NCBI GenBank assembly: GCA_030263805.2
Contig: CP136010.1
Span: 806,001 to 870,000, forward strand
Direction: 5' to 3'
Length of the DNA stretch: 64,000 bases
Source of the DNA: Pseudomonas sp. FeN3W
Lineage (GTDB): Bacteria > Pseudomonadota > Gammaproteobacteria > Pseudomonadales > Pseudomonadaceae
The notes beneath the pieces are model-generated. The model saw nothing but the letters and a program-made list of their open reading frames with translations. It was not told the DNA's origin and searched no databases. The position numbers were made by a program, and so were the translations under genes. This document shows positions 51,847 through 59,615 of the stretch, in pieces. Position 1 is the first letter of the stretch; each line of letters begins with the position of its first letter.

Positions 51847-52821
51847 CTAACCCAGCGCCGCCACCGGAATTCCGACGGTATCGACGCCGAGCATCGCGTC
51901 GATCCGCGCGCAATCATTCTCCCGGCGCAGTGCGGCGAACAGCGCCACCGCCTCGGGGTAGTTGCGCGTAAGCAAGGCCAGCCACTGCTTCAGTCTGCCG
52001 GGCGCATAGCGTGGTGCGATCTTGCCCCGCGCCTGCTGCCAGAAGTCCACCAGCGTGGGTTGAAACTCTGCCCAGCTCATCTCGGCGATGCCTTGCCCCT
52101 GTTCAGCGGCGGCGATCTGCCGTGCCAGGTCTGGCCGCGAAACCAGGCCGCGGCCCAGCATAATATTCTCCGCACCGCTGACTTCTCGACAGCGACGCCA
52201 GTCTTCCAGCGACCAGATATCGCCATTGGCGTACACCGGCACCGCGACCACTTCCTGCACGCGAGCCACCCATTCCCAATGCGCCGGCGGCTTGTAGCCT
52301 TCGACCTTCGTTCGCGCATGCACCACCAACTGACCCGCCCCGCCGTCCACCAGCGCCCGAGCGCAATCGAGTGCACCGTCCGGGCTGTCGAAACCCAGGC
52401 GCATCTTGGCGGTGACCGGGATGTGCGCCGGCACAGTTCGCCGTACCTCACAGAGGATGGCGTGCAGCAAATCAGGCTCCCTGAGCAGGATGGCCCCACC
52501 GCGCGATTTATTTACCGTCTTGGCCGGGCAGCCGAAATTCAGATCGATAGCAGGCGCACCCAGTGAGCAGGCATAGGCAGCGTTATCAGCCAGACAGGCA
52601 GGATCGGAGCCCAGTAATTGAACGCGCACAGCGGTTCCGGCGCGAGTAATGGCGCCAGTCTGCAATTCGGGTGCAAGTTTGCGAAAGCTGCTTTGCGGCA
52701 GCAGACGATCAGAGACTCGGATGAACTCGGTGACGCACCAGTCCACCCCACCCATCCGAGTCAGAACGTCGCGAAGGATTTCGTCGACCAGCCCCTCCAT
52801 GGGCGCCAAAGCGATCTGCAT
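51847..52821 (-). CDS. dusC: tRNA-dihydrouridine(16) synthase
   Basis: A 324-residue flavoenzyme that reduces U16 in tRNAs. The start MQIALAPMEGLVDEILRDVL and the catalytic Cys in NFGCPAKTVNKSRGGAILL are typical. The VHARTKVEGYKPPAHW segment is a DusC-branch feature. The stop is 5 bp from the SDR stop, convergent. Which uridine is modified rests on family assignment. Confidence 0.92.
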   Translation of the reverse strand: MQIALAPMEGLVDEILRDVLTRMGGVDWCVTEFIRVSDRLLPQSSFRKLAPELQTGAITRAGTAVRVQLLGSDPACLADNAAYACSLGAPAIDLNFGCPAKTVNKSRGGAILLREPDLLHAILCEVRRTVPAHIPVTAKMRLGFDSPDGALDCARALVDGGAGQLVVHARTKVEGYKPPAHWEWVARVQEVVAVPVYANGDIWSLEDWRRCREVSGAENIMLGRGLVSRPDLARQIAAAEQGQGIAEMSWAEFQPTLVDFWQQARGKIAPRYAPGRLKQWLALLTRNYPEAVALFAALRRENDCARIDAMLGVDTVGIPVAALG

Positions 52822-52901
52822 ACCAGGCCAATAGATGTTGAAAGGTTGGGCATTGTACGGATGCCCGACCGCTTTATGAATGTTGCGTGGCCGGTAGCGG
52901 G

Positions 52902-53201
52902 CTATTCTTCGATGGTCCCACCAATGGTGTCGGTGCCCGTGGTAGCACCCATGCCGCCTGTGGTTCCGGTATTACCCGTTCCCATGGTACCCAGGTCACT
53001 GCCCTGCTGCGCCTTGTGGTCCCGACTGTCGTGGCCTTCCGACTTTTCCCTGTGCTGGTCGGAACGCTCGCTCGATTCAACTGAGCTTTCGTTTGCAGCT
53101 CCCGGACGACGAGTGTCATCGGCGTTCTCCGCCGAACCGGCGTACGCCCCCGCAGAACCCGCCAGAAGCAATACTGTTACCGCTGTGAGTGCCCGATTCA
53201 T
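52902..53201 (-). CDS. Small exported low-complexity protein
   Basis: A 99-residue protein with a signal peptide (MNRALTAVTVLLLAGSAGAYA), a charged Ser/Glu/Asp/His-rich centre (SSERSDQHREKSEGHDSRDH) and a Gly/Thr/Met-rich end (TGNTGTTGGMGATTGTD). No known fold is visible. It lies 28 bp from another small exported protein in the same direction, so the two may form an envelope or stress pair. Confidence 0.65.
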   Translation of the reverse strand: MNRALTAVTVLLLAGSAGAYAGSAENADDTRRPGAANESSVESSERSDQHREKSEGHDSRDHKAQQGSDLGTMGTGNTGTTGGMGATTGTDTIGGTIEE

Positions 53202-53229
53202 GGCTACCTCCTATCGATGAACGACTGCG

Positions 53230-53550
53230 TTAATCACTACGTCTTTCCAATTTGGGACGGCGACGGTGCTCCATGTCAGTCTCATTGCCACCATGGCCGG
53301 GTTCGGCCGTGTCGTCGTACTGCTCCGCCGCTGGCTTCTTGGAGGATGCGTCACCTGCCTCAGACTGACCCTGGTCATCCTCCAGATAGTCGATACCGTC
53401 GCCAATGCCCATCGAGCCATTGCCGGCGGCGCCGCGATCCGCCGCGCCCGTGTTCTGAGCCAACGGGATATCAGCGAACGGTAATTCCAGATCCTGCGCG
53501 CTGACTGTTGAAGCAAGCGCTGCAACCAGCACACCAAGCTGAATACGCAT
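53230..53550 (-). CDS. Small exported acidic protein
   Basis: A 106-residue protein with a signal peptide (MRIQLGVLVAALASTVSAQ) and an acidic, disordered mature part ending in the basic RRRPKLERRSD. The start at 53550 has GGAGG upstream. No family is recognised. It is first of two adjacent small exported-protein genes. Confidence 0.65.
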   Translation of the reverse strand: MRIQLGVLVAALASTVSAQDLELPFADIPLAQNTGAADRGAAGNGSMGIGDGIDYLEDDQGQSEAGDASSKKPAAEQYDDTAEPGHGGNETDMEHRRRPKLERRSD

Positions 53551-53701
53551 GTCCGACACCTCCGCATCATCCACTTGATACTTGGGCAGCGGCGATTCCA
53601 ACGAGTGCGCCGGCGAGCGACCGATGGCATGCCGGAACCGCTTTCAGCGAGCGGGGTAACAACCACAAGGACGAATATTGGATTCAAAGAGGAAGCTCCA
53701 G

Positions 53702-53884
53702 ATGGAACCTGCGCTGATACTCCTGATGATGATCCTGGGTTGGCTGTCGGTAGCGCTCTCCATGCTCTGGGGCATGACGAGGATCGCTCGTCGCCATCAC
53801 CCGCCGCAGGCTCGCCCGGCAATCAAACAGTGTCTGCCACACCAGCCAGCAGCTCCCGGCACCCTGCCCTCATGGCACGCCTGA
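53702..53884 (+). CDS. Small single-pass membrane protein, candidate
   Basis: A 60-residue ORF starts at the ATG at 53702 with GAGG before it. It encodes one transmembrane helix (ALILLMMILGWLSVALSMLW) and a short basic tail (RIARRHH). A start eight codons earlier is possible. The family is unknown. It lies between the exported proteins and the initiator tRNA genes. Confidence 0.5.
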   Translation: MEPALILLMMILGWLSVALSMLWGMTRIARRHHPPQARPAIKQCLPHQPAAPGTLPSWHA

Positions 53885-53915
53885 CCGGTATTTCCATTTG
53901 ATTTCAAATAAACCC

Positions 53916-53943
53916 GTGACAGCCGCGTTTAAAGCTGTAGAAT
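53916..53943 (+). promoter_or_regulatory. Promoter of the first tRNA-fMet gene
   Basis: GTGACA (53916-53921) and TAGAAT (53938-53943) are 16 bp apart, immediately before the tRNA start. Confidence 0.7.
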
Positions 53944-53949
53944 GCGCGT

Positions 53950-54026
<77 letters not shown>

Positions 54027-54032
54027 ATTTAA

Positions 54033-54061
54033 AAGGCCACTCAGATGAGTGGCCTTTTTTT
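54033..54061 (+). terminator. Terminator after tRNA-fMet copy 1
   Basis: A perfect 10-bp stem (AAGGCCACTC/GAGTGGCCTT) with loop AGAT and a run of U residues follows the tRNA by 6 bp. Confidence 0.93.
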
Positions 54062-54155
54062 GTGCGCGCAAAACTCTGAGGCGCTCGTGTTGGCACCAGA
54101 CCTCGCATGAATCGCTAACCTTTTGAATGAAATACGCTTTTTTCCTTCCTTTTGA

Positions 54156-54183
54156 TTGACATCGAGTAATCGGGCTGTAGAAT
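54156..54183 (+). promoter_or_regulatory. sigma70 promoter of the second tRNA-fMet gene
   Basis: A perfect -35 TTGACA (54156-54161) and -10 TAGAAT (54178-54183) are 16 bp apart. The start would fall just before the tRNA. Confidence 0.82.
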
Positions 54184-54195
54184 GCGCCCCACAGA

Positions 54196-54272
<77 letters not shown>

Positions 54273-54281
54273 AATCACGAA

Positions 54282-54308
54282 AAGGCCACTCAGACGAGTG
54301 GCCTTTTT
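54282..54308 (+). terminator. Terminator after tRNA-fMet copy 2
   Basis: The same 10-bp stem as in copy 1 with loop AGAC, followed by a short U run. Confidence 0.9.
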
Positions 54309-54679
54309 CGTTTGCGCGTCTTTTCTGTCACGTACAGACAAGCGCCCCCCTCTTTCGGCCAGTCAGCCGCGTCTTGTAACAACGGGTCCGTAGAATTAAC
54401 TCTTTATCCGAAGCTAATTACCACATTCGCTATAACCATTCATGATAGCCCTAGGCCAGCCCGCGTCAAAAACAAAACTCTTTTCAACTCAATAAGTTGG
54501 CTCTCCTAAACACCTCGCGACCCCCATCCGCAACTTTTTTTTGGCTCCCTGGCTTGACTTGGTTCACGTTATGACGGATATGTAGTCGCAACAGGGAGCA
54601 ATACGTTGCAGACCAGTTTAAGACCAACTGGACAGGTCAAGTTTTGCGGCGCAAGAGTTAAATCCCCTGCCTGATTAGT

Positions 54680-54699
54680 ATCGCTTTTAGTAAAGCGAT
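54680..54699 (+). promoter_or_regulatory. Stem-loop in the polysaccharide leader
   Basis: A perfect 8-bp inverted repeat ATCGCTTT/AAAGCGAT with loop TAGT, with flanking CTGC/GCAG that can extend it after a bulge. It may be an attenuation or processing structure. No U-tract follows, so it is not a classic terminator. Confidence 0.5.
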
Positions 54700-54861
54700 G
54701 CAGGCTCGTTCGCCACAAGCATTGAGAGAATCGGGGCTCGCAGAGTGCCCGGAGTGCGGTAGCCATGCCCGATTCTTTCAAAGCCGCACGCGGACGCTAC
54801 CGATCGCAGATGACGGGGAATTACGTATAAGTTATTCAACTCGACATATAAACAAGTCGAT

Positions 54862-54872
54862 GGCGGTAGCTT
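54862..54872 (+). promoter_or_regulatory. ops element (RfaH recruitment site)
   Basis: The 11 bases GGCGGTAGCTT match the operon polarity suppressor pattern GGCGGTAGNNT. A short TCGAC/GTCGA dyad ends just before it. It lies 175 bp before the first gene of an operon that itself encodes an RfaH/NusG-type protein, which is the expected partner. Confidence 0.75.
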
Positions 54873-55046
54873 TGTCTAATAAAAAATATTCTAGATCGGT
54901 ATTAACTTTTGCCACAGGCTAAAACCTACTGCCCAGGCATTACGCCGTAATTCTTTATTTCCACTCAGAACGCCGACCAGCAGCGGCGCGCAGTAGCTGC
55001 GGTTCGACAAACCGTTTCGCCTCGCCTTTGCGCAGGGAGAACTACA

Positions 55047-55820
55047 GTGTCAACAATCTTTTATGGAACGGAAGATCAGGACAAGGCATTGATTGCGCGG
55101 GATATCAATCAGAATGGCTACGCCTGCATACCCGGCTACTTGAACAATCTGCAACTAACTCAACTGCGCGAGCAGGTTCACGAGCAGGCTCGACAGCATC
55201 ATGGTGAATATTTTGCTCATCATGACGGTGAACAGGTAGCGGGCTCGTTACTTGCCACGTTGAGTAGCGCGCCGGAGTTCCAGTCGCTGCTGGACGACGT
55301 TTACCAGCTCGGCGCGGGCAAGGCGGCGCCAAGCAAGCGCATCTACCTGGTGATGCGATGCGTGCAGGGGCAGACAGGACGCAAGGAGTCGAACTGCTTC
55401 CACTACGACGCTTCGCTGGTTACGGCACTGCTGCCGGTGGAAATCCCGCAGGACGGCGACCAGCGCGGCGACCTGCTGGTGTTTCCCAACCTGCGCAAGC
55501 TTCGCAAGTACGTGCTGGTCAACGTGGTGGAGAAAGCACTGCTGCAGAACAAGTTGAGCCGCAAACTGATTAGCCGCGCGATAGGCCTCGGGCTGCTAAA
55601 GCCGCAGCGCCTGCAGCTGGTTCCAGGCAATCTCTACCTGTTCTGGGGCTACCGATCCCTGCATGCCAACGAACCTTGTGATCCGGCGCAGCTGCGCGCT
55701 ACCGCGATCTTCCACTACGGCGATCCCCACGCCGGCAGCCTGATGACCCGAATGATCCTCAGACACAACCAACGCAGGGCACGGCGGGCTAGCGCGATCG
55801 GCGCGCATCAACCTGTCTGA
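55047..55820 (+). CDS. PhyH-like 2-oxoglutarate/Fe(II) oxygenase family protein
   Basis: A 257-residue protein with the non-haem iron facial triad of the phytanoyl-CoA dioxygenase family: HxD in CFHYDASLVTALLPV and a distal His in WGYRSLHANEPC, followed by an Arg that could bind 2-oxoglutarate (LRATAIFHYGDP). It starts with GTG at 55047 after GGGAG. It is first in the polysaccharide operon and might hydroxylate a sugar or lipid intermediate. The family call is from the motif only. Confidence 0.7.
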   Translation: MSTIFYGTEDQDKALIARDINQNGYACIPGYLNNLQLTQLREQVHEQARQHHGEYFAHHDGEQVAGSLLATLSSAPEFQSLLDDVYQLGAGKAAPSKRIYLVMRCVQGQTGRKESNCFHYDASLVTALLPVEIPQDGDQRGDLLVFPNLRKLRKYVLVNVVEKALLQNKLSRKLISRAIGLGLLKPQRLQLVPGNLYLFWGYRSLHANEPCDPAQLRATAIFHYGDPHAGSLMTRMILRHNQRRARRASAIGAHQPV

Positions 55821-55847
55821 GCGCCCATCTGTAGCACCCAGCGATAA

Positions 55848-55867
55848 CCCCCGAATGCATTCGGGGG
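55848..55867. repeat. Perfect 20-bp palindrome between the first two polysaccharide genes
   Basis: CCCCCGAATG and its exact complement meet without a spacer, in the 74-bp gap between the PhyH-like gene and the aminotransferase. No U-tract follows. In RNA it would form a stem with a small loop; in DNA it could bind a dimer. Confidence 0.8.
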
Positions 55868-55894
55868 CGGCTGAGCTTCGATAAGGAAATCACC

Positions 55895-57097
55895 ATGATC
55901 AACGTGACCAAGTCGTACATGGGCAGCAAAAACAAGTTCAAGGCTTACATCGACAGGATCTACAACACCGGCTGGCTCACCAACAACGGACCGTTAGTGA
56001 CTGCGCTCGAGCAACGGCTGAAGGACTACCTCGGGGTGAGGAACATCATCCTCACCAACAACGGCACCATCGCGCTGCAGATTGCCTATCGAGCGCTGGG
56101 ATTGACCGGCAGCGCCATCACCACCCCCTTCAGCTTCGTTGCCACCACCAGCTCGCTGCAATGGGAAGGCATCAAGCCGATCTTCGCCGACATCGATCCG
56201 GCGACCTGGAATCTGGACCCGGAAAAGATCGAGCGAAATATCCAGCCCAACACCTCCGCCATCGTCGCGACGCACGTATTCGGCAATCCTTGCGATGTCG
56301 AACGCATCGAGCAGATCGCGCGCAAGAACAATCTGAGGGTCGTCTACGACGGCGCCCATGCGTTCGGCGTTCGTCACAAGGGGCGGTCGGTCTACGACTG
56401 GGGCGATATCAGCACGCTGAGCTTCCATGCGACCAAGCTGTTTCACACCATCGAGGGTGGCGCCATCGTCACCAACGACGACGCGCTGGCCGATCGCATC
56501 CGTCTGCTCTGCAACTTCGGCATCGTCGACACCGACCAGATCGAAGGCATCGGCATCAACGCCAAGCTCAACGAGTTCTCTGCCGCGATGGGCATGTGCG
56601 TACTCGACGACATCGAGCTGATTTTCGAATGCCGGGCGGAGATCGGCCATCGCTACGAGCGGCGCCTCGGCGAGCATTTCGAGCTGCAACGACCGCAGCC
56701 CGAATCCCAGTGCAACTACAGCTATTTTCCTGTTGCCCTTGCCGACGAAAGCCAGCTGCTGCGCTGCCGCTCGCAACTGAACGAGAACGGCATCAACCCC
56801 CGCCGCTACTTCTACCCCTCGCTGGACACGCTCGACCATCTGCAGCCGCAGGTACCACAACCACGCTCGCGAGCGTTGAGTCGCAAGGTCCTGTGCCTGC
56901 CGATCTATCCCGGGCTGCCGCGCAAGGTGCAGGAGAAGGTCATGCAGACGTTGATCCAGGAGGCAATCCACAGCGAGCAGTCGAGCCGCACGCTGTTCCA
57001 GCCCCTTGCCGAAGCGTTCGGGCTGTTCAACGCCGCGGAGCGCCTGCCGGGCGCCGACTACCCGCGCATGCCCCTGACATCCGGAGGCCAGCAATAA
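55895..57097 (+). CDS. DegT/DnrJ/EryC1/StrS sugar aminotransferase
   Basis: A 400-residue PLP enzyme that aminates keto-sugar nucleotides. It has NTGWLTNNGPLVTALEQRL, LTNNGTIALQIAYRALGL, VYDGAHAFGVRHKG and the PLP lysine in SFHATKLFHTIEGGAI. Length is normal. The extended C terminus with EQSSRTLFQPLAEAF is not family-typical. It implies an amino sugar in the polysaccharide. The next gene starts 3 bp after its stop. Confidence 0.92.
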   Translation: MINVTKSYMGSKNKFKAYIDRIYNTGWLTNNGPLVTALEQRLKDYLGVRNIILTNNGTIALQIAYRALGLTGSAITTPFSFVATTSSLQWEGIKPIFADIDPATWNLDPEKIERNIQPNTSAIVATHVFGNPCDVERIEQIARKNNLRVVYDGAHAFGVRHKGRSVYDWGDISTLSFHATKLFHTIEGGAIVTNDDALADRIRLLCNFGIVDTDQIEGIGINAKLNEFSAAMGMCVLDDIELIFECRAEIGHRYERRLGEHFELQRPQPESQCNYSYFPVALADESQLLRCRSQLNENGINPRRYFYPSLDTLDHLQPQVPQPRSRALSRKVLCLPIYPGLPRKVQEKVMQTLIQEAIHSEQSSRTLFQPLAEAFGLFNAAERLPGADYPRMPLTSGGQQ

Positions 57098-57100
57098 CCC

Positions 57101-58663
57101 ATGTCAGATCCCAAGCGGTTATCGGTGATCCGCAACACCAGCCTGAACTACCTCGGGCAGGCGTATGCCCTGCTTGTCGGCATTATGATCCTGCCGTTCT
57201 ACCTGAAGCACCTCGGCGCCGAAGCCTACGGCCTGATTGGTTTCTTCGCGGTGCTCCAGGCCTGGTTGCAGTTACTCGATGCCGGGATGTCGCCTGCACT
57301 GGTCCGACAGGTCGCGCAGTACCGCGGGCAGGGCGACCTGTCCGCCGCGCCCGGCCCCGCCGGGCGCCTTCTGCGCTCGTTCGAGCTGCTGTTGCTACCG
57401 ATTGCGCTGGCGACCTGCGTGGCGATCTACCTGAGCAGCGGCTGGATCGCTGGAACCTGGCTGCAGGCCCGCGAATTGGGTACCGGCACCATCATGCAAT
57501 GCATCAGCCTGATGGGCCTGATGGTCGGGCTGAGGCTCTATGCAACCCTGTACAAAAGCGGACTGCAGGGCGTCGAGCTGCACGGCTGGCTGAACGCAGC
57601 GAACGTACTGATCGCTACCCTGCGTTACTTCGGTGGCCTGATTCTGGTCGCCCTCGTGTCGCAAGATCCGCTGGACTTCTTCCTGTTCCAGACGGCCGTC
57701 GCCCTGGTGGAAACGCTCGCCTTCGCCAGCAAGGCTTATGTGCAACTGGCCAGCCCACGTTTGCTCACCGGCATCGACTGGCGCGTGGTCAAGCCGGTGC
57801 TGCCATTTGCCGGCGGCATGTTCTTCACCTCGCTGCTGTGGATCGTGCTGACCCAGCTGGACAAAGTGCTGCTTTCCAAGGTGCTGCTGCTCAAGGAGTA
57901 CGGCTACTTCTCGCTGGTGGCGCTGATCACCACCGGCATCATGACTCTGACCAACCCCTTGGTGCAGACGCTGTTGCCGCGCATGACCATGCTCGTGGCC
58001 GAAGGGCGAATCGCCGAGATGGAGCGGCTGTACCTGAACGCCACCCGCTTCGTCTGCAGCGTGCTGTTTCCCATCGCTGCGGTGATCGCCTGGCACGGTC
58101 AGGCGCTGATCTACGCCTGGACTGGCGATGCTGCCGCTGCCCAATGGAGCGAACGAATGCTGTTCTGGTACGTGCCGGGCAGCGCACTGATGGCGGTCGG
58201 TGCCTTCCAGTTCTACCTGCAGTACGCCTACGGCCAGCTGCGCCTGCACATCTGGTACAGCGTGGTTTCCACCGCCATCAGCATGCCGATCGTGATCTAC
58301 GCAGCGCTTGCCCACGGTGCCTACGGTGCCGCACTGGCGTGGTTCTTCCTGCGCCTGGCGACCTTCGTGATCTGGCCACCGGTGGTGCACCGGCGCTTTG
58401 CTCCGGGCCTGCAGGGCGTCTGGGCACGAGACATGTTGCGGATTACCGCCGCGACCGTGATCGGCGTGGCACTGGGCGAGCCGCTGTTCCTGCTGATCGT
58501 CAGCGACAACCGCTTCGACATTCTGATCGCGCTGGCCGTAAGCGGGTTCATCTGCCTGCTGCTGGTCGCGGCGACCTCGAAATCACTGCTACTCAAGCTT
58601 CATCTACTCATCACCAAGCGAGCATCCAAAAATGGAATTGAAGAGCGAGCAAGCCTTGATTGA
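57101..58663 (+). CDS. Wzx-type polysaccharide flippase
   Basis: A 520-residue integral membrane protein of the MOP/oligosaccharide-flippase superfamily, with 12-14 hydrophobic segments. It begins SVIRNTSLNYLGQAYALLVG and has FYLKHLGAEAYGLIGFFAVLQ, a usual Wzx pattern. It would flip lipid-linked repeat units across the inner membrane, which points to a Wzx/Wzy-dependent pathway. It overlaps the next gene by 32 bp. Confidence 0.9.
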   Translation: MSDPKRLSVIRNTSLNYLGQAYALLVGIMILPFYLKHLGAEAYGLIGFFAVLQAWLQLLDAGMSPALVRQVAQYRGQGDLSAAPGPAGRLLRSFELLLLPIALATCVAIYLSSGWIAGTWLQARELGTGTIMQCISLMGLMVGLRLYATLYKSGLQGVELHGWLNAANVLIATLRYFGGLILVALVSQDPLDFFLFQTAVALVETLAFASKAYVQLASPRLLTGIDWRVVKPVLPFAGGMFFTSLLWIVLTQLDKVLLSKVLLLKEYGYFSLVALITTGIMTLTNPLVQTLLPRMTMLVAEGRIAEMERLYLNATRFVCSVLFPIAAVIAWHGQALIYAWTGDAAAAQWSERMLFWYVPGSALMAVGAFQFYLQYAYGQLRLHIWYSVVSTAISMPIVIYAALAHGAYGAALAWFFLRLATFVIWPPVVHRRFAPGLQGVWARDMLRITAATVIGVALGEPLFLLIVSDNRFDILIALAVSGFICLLLVAATSKSLLLKLHLLITKRASKNGIEERASLD

Positions 58664-59564
58664 ACGTTGGGGCGGCAAGACCGAACCGCTGCTGAGCGTC
58701 GTCTGCCTGGCCTACAACCACGCATCTTTTATAAGGAAGGCGCTGGAGAGCTTCCTCCAGCAGGAAACGGATTTCCCTTTCGAGGTGATCGTCCACGACG
58801 ACGCCTCGACTGACACCACCGCCGCGATCATCGCCGACTACGCGGCGCGCTACCCCAGCATCATCAAGCCGATCTACCAGACGCAGAATCAGTTCAGCCT
58901 CGGCGTGCCATTCAGCACGCGGCTGTTCGCCCGTGCGGGGGGCAAATACATCGCCTATTGCGAAGGCGACGACTACTGGACCGATCCGACCAAGCTGCAG
59001 CAGCAGGTGGACTTTCTCGAGCAGCATCGTGACTACGTGATCACCTATCACGATGCGTTCATGTTCAACAGCCAGGGCATCATCCAGAGCCCGCAGCTGA
59101 CCGGAAAGCTGCGCAAGGACGCCACTGCGCTGGAACTGATGCAGGGCCGTCCGCTGTCGACGCTGACGGTGTGCTTTCGCAACCTGATTCAGGAACTTCC
59201 GCCGGAACTGCTCGGCGTGAAAGTGCTGGATATCTGCTGGTGGTCGCTGCTCGGCGCCTACGGCAAAGGCAAGTTCATGGAAGGCATCAGCCCCGCCGCC
59301 TACCGGGTGCACGAGGGTGGCATCTTCTCCATGCAGCCGAGCCGGCAGCGCATCCAGATGGCCATGCACGCCCACTATTCGCTGGCAAGCTATTACAACC
59401 GCATCGGCAACAACGCGCTCTACGAGTACTTCCTGATCCAGGTGTTCGGCGAGTGCCTGTCGCTGATCTCGCCGTTCAGCAAGATTCAGGCGCTTTCAAC
59501 CATCGCCCAGAACATCAGCCTCAACCTGCTGCGCCGGTTGAGCCCACGGCTGGCCAGGAGCTGA
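58632..59564 (+). CDS. Glycosyltransferase family 2
   Basis: A 310-residue cytoplasmic glycosyltransferase with the GT-A start LLSVVCLAYNHASFIRKALESFL, the DDAS nucleotide-sugar site (VHDDASTDTTAAIIADYA) and CEGDDYW in place of the DxD motif. It belongs to the GT2 type with an acidic ED/DD at this place. It overlaps the flippase gene, so the two are coupled. The sugar is unknown. Confidence 0.9.
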   Translation: MELKSEQALIERWGGKTEPLLSVVCLAYNHASFIRKALESFLQQETDFPFEVIVHDDASTDTTAAIIADYAARYPSIIKPIYQTQNQFSLGVPFSTRLFARAGGKYIAYCEGDDYWTDPTKLQQQVDFLEQHRDYVITYHDAFMFNSQGIIQSPQLTGKLRKDATALELMQGRPLSTLTVCFRNLIQELPPELLGVKVLDICWWSLLGAYGKGKFMEGISPAAYRVHEGGIFSMQPSRQRIQMAMHAHYSLASYYNRIGNNALYEYFLIQVFGECLSLISPFSKIQALSTIAQNISLNLLRRLSPRLARS

Positions 59565-59615
59565 TCAGCCCGACCCCGCTTCTTTGCAAAAACGCACCAT
59601 GAGGAAGGATTCCCA

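Larger units (their letters stand above)
54309..55046 (+). other. Long noncoding leader of the polysaccharide operon
   Basis: This 738-bp region between the tRNA-fMet pair and the first polysaccharide gene is richer in A/T than its neighbours. It contains a stem-loop at 54680-54699 and an ops-like element at 54862-54872. A TTGACT at about 54553 may be a -35 box, but no convincing -10 follows. A 74-codon ORF (54698-54922) has no ribosome-binding site and is not supported. It likely holds the promoter and a long untranslated leader. Confidence 0.6.

Noticed and set aside
54698..54922. 74-codon ORF in the polysaccharide leader, with CPECG
   Set aside because: It has no ribosome-binding site, overlaps the stem-loop and the ops element, and has only one Cys pair.
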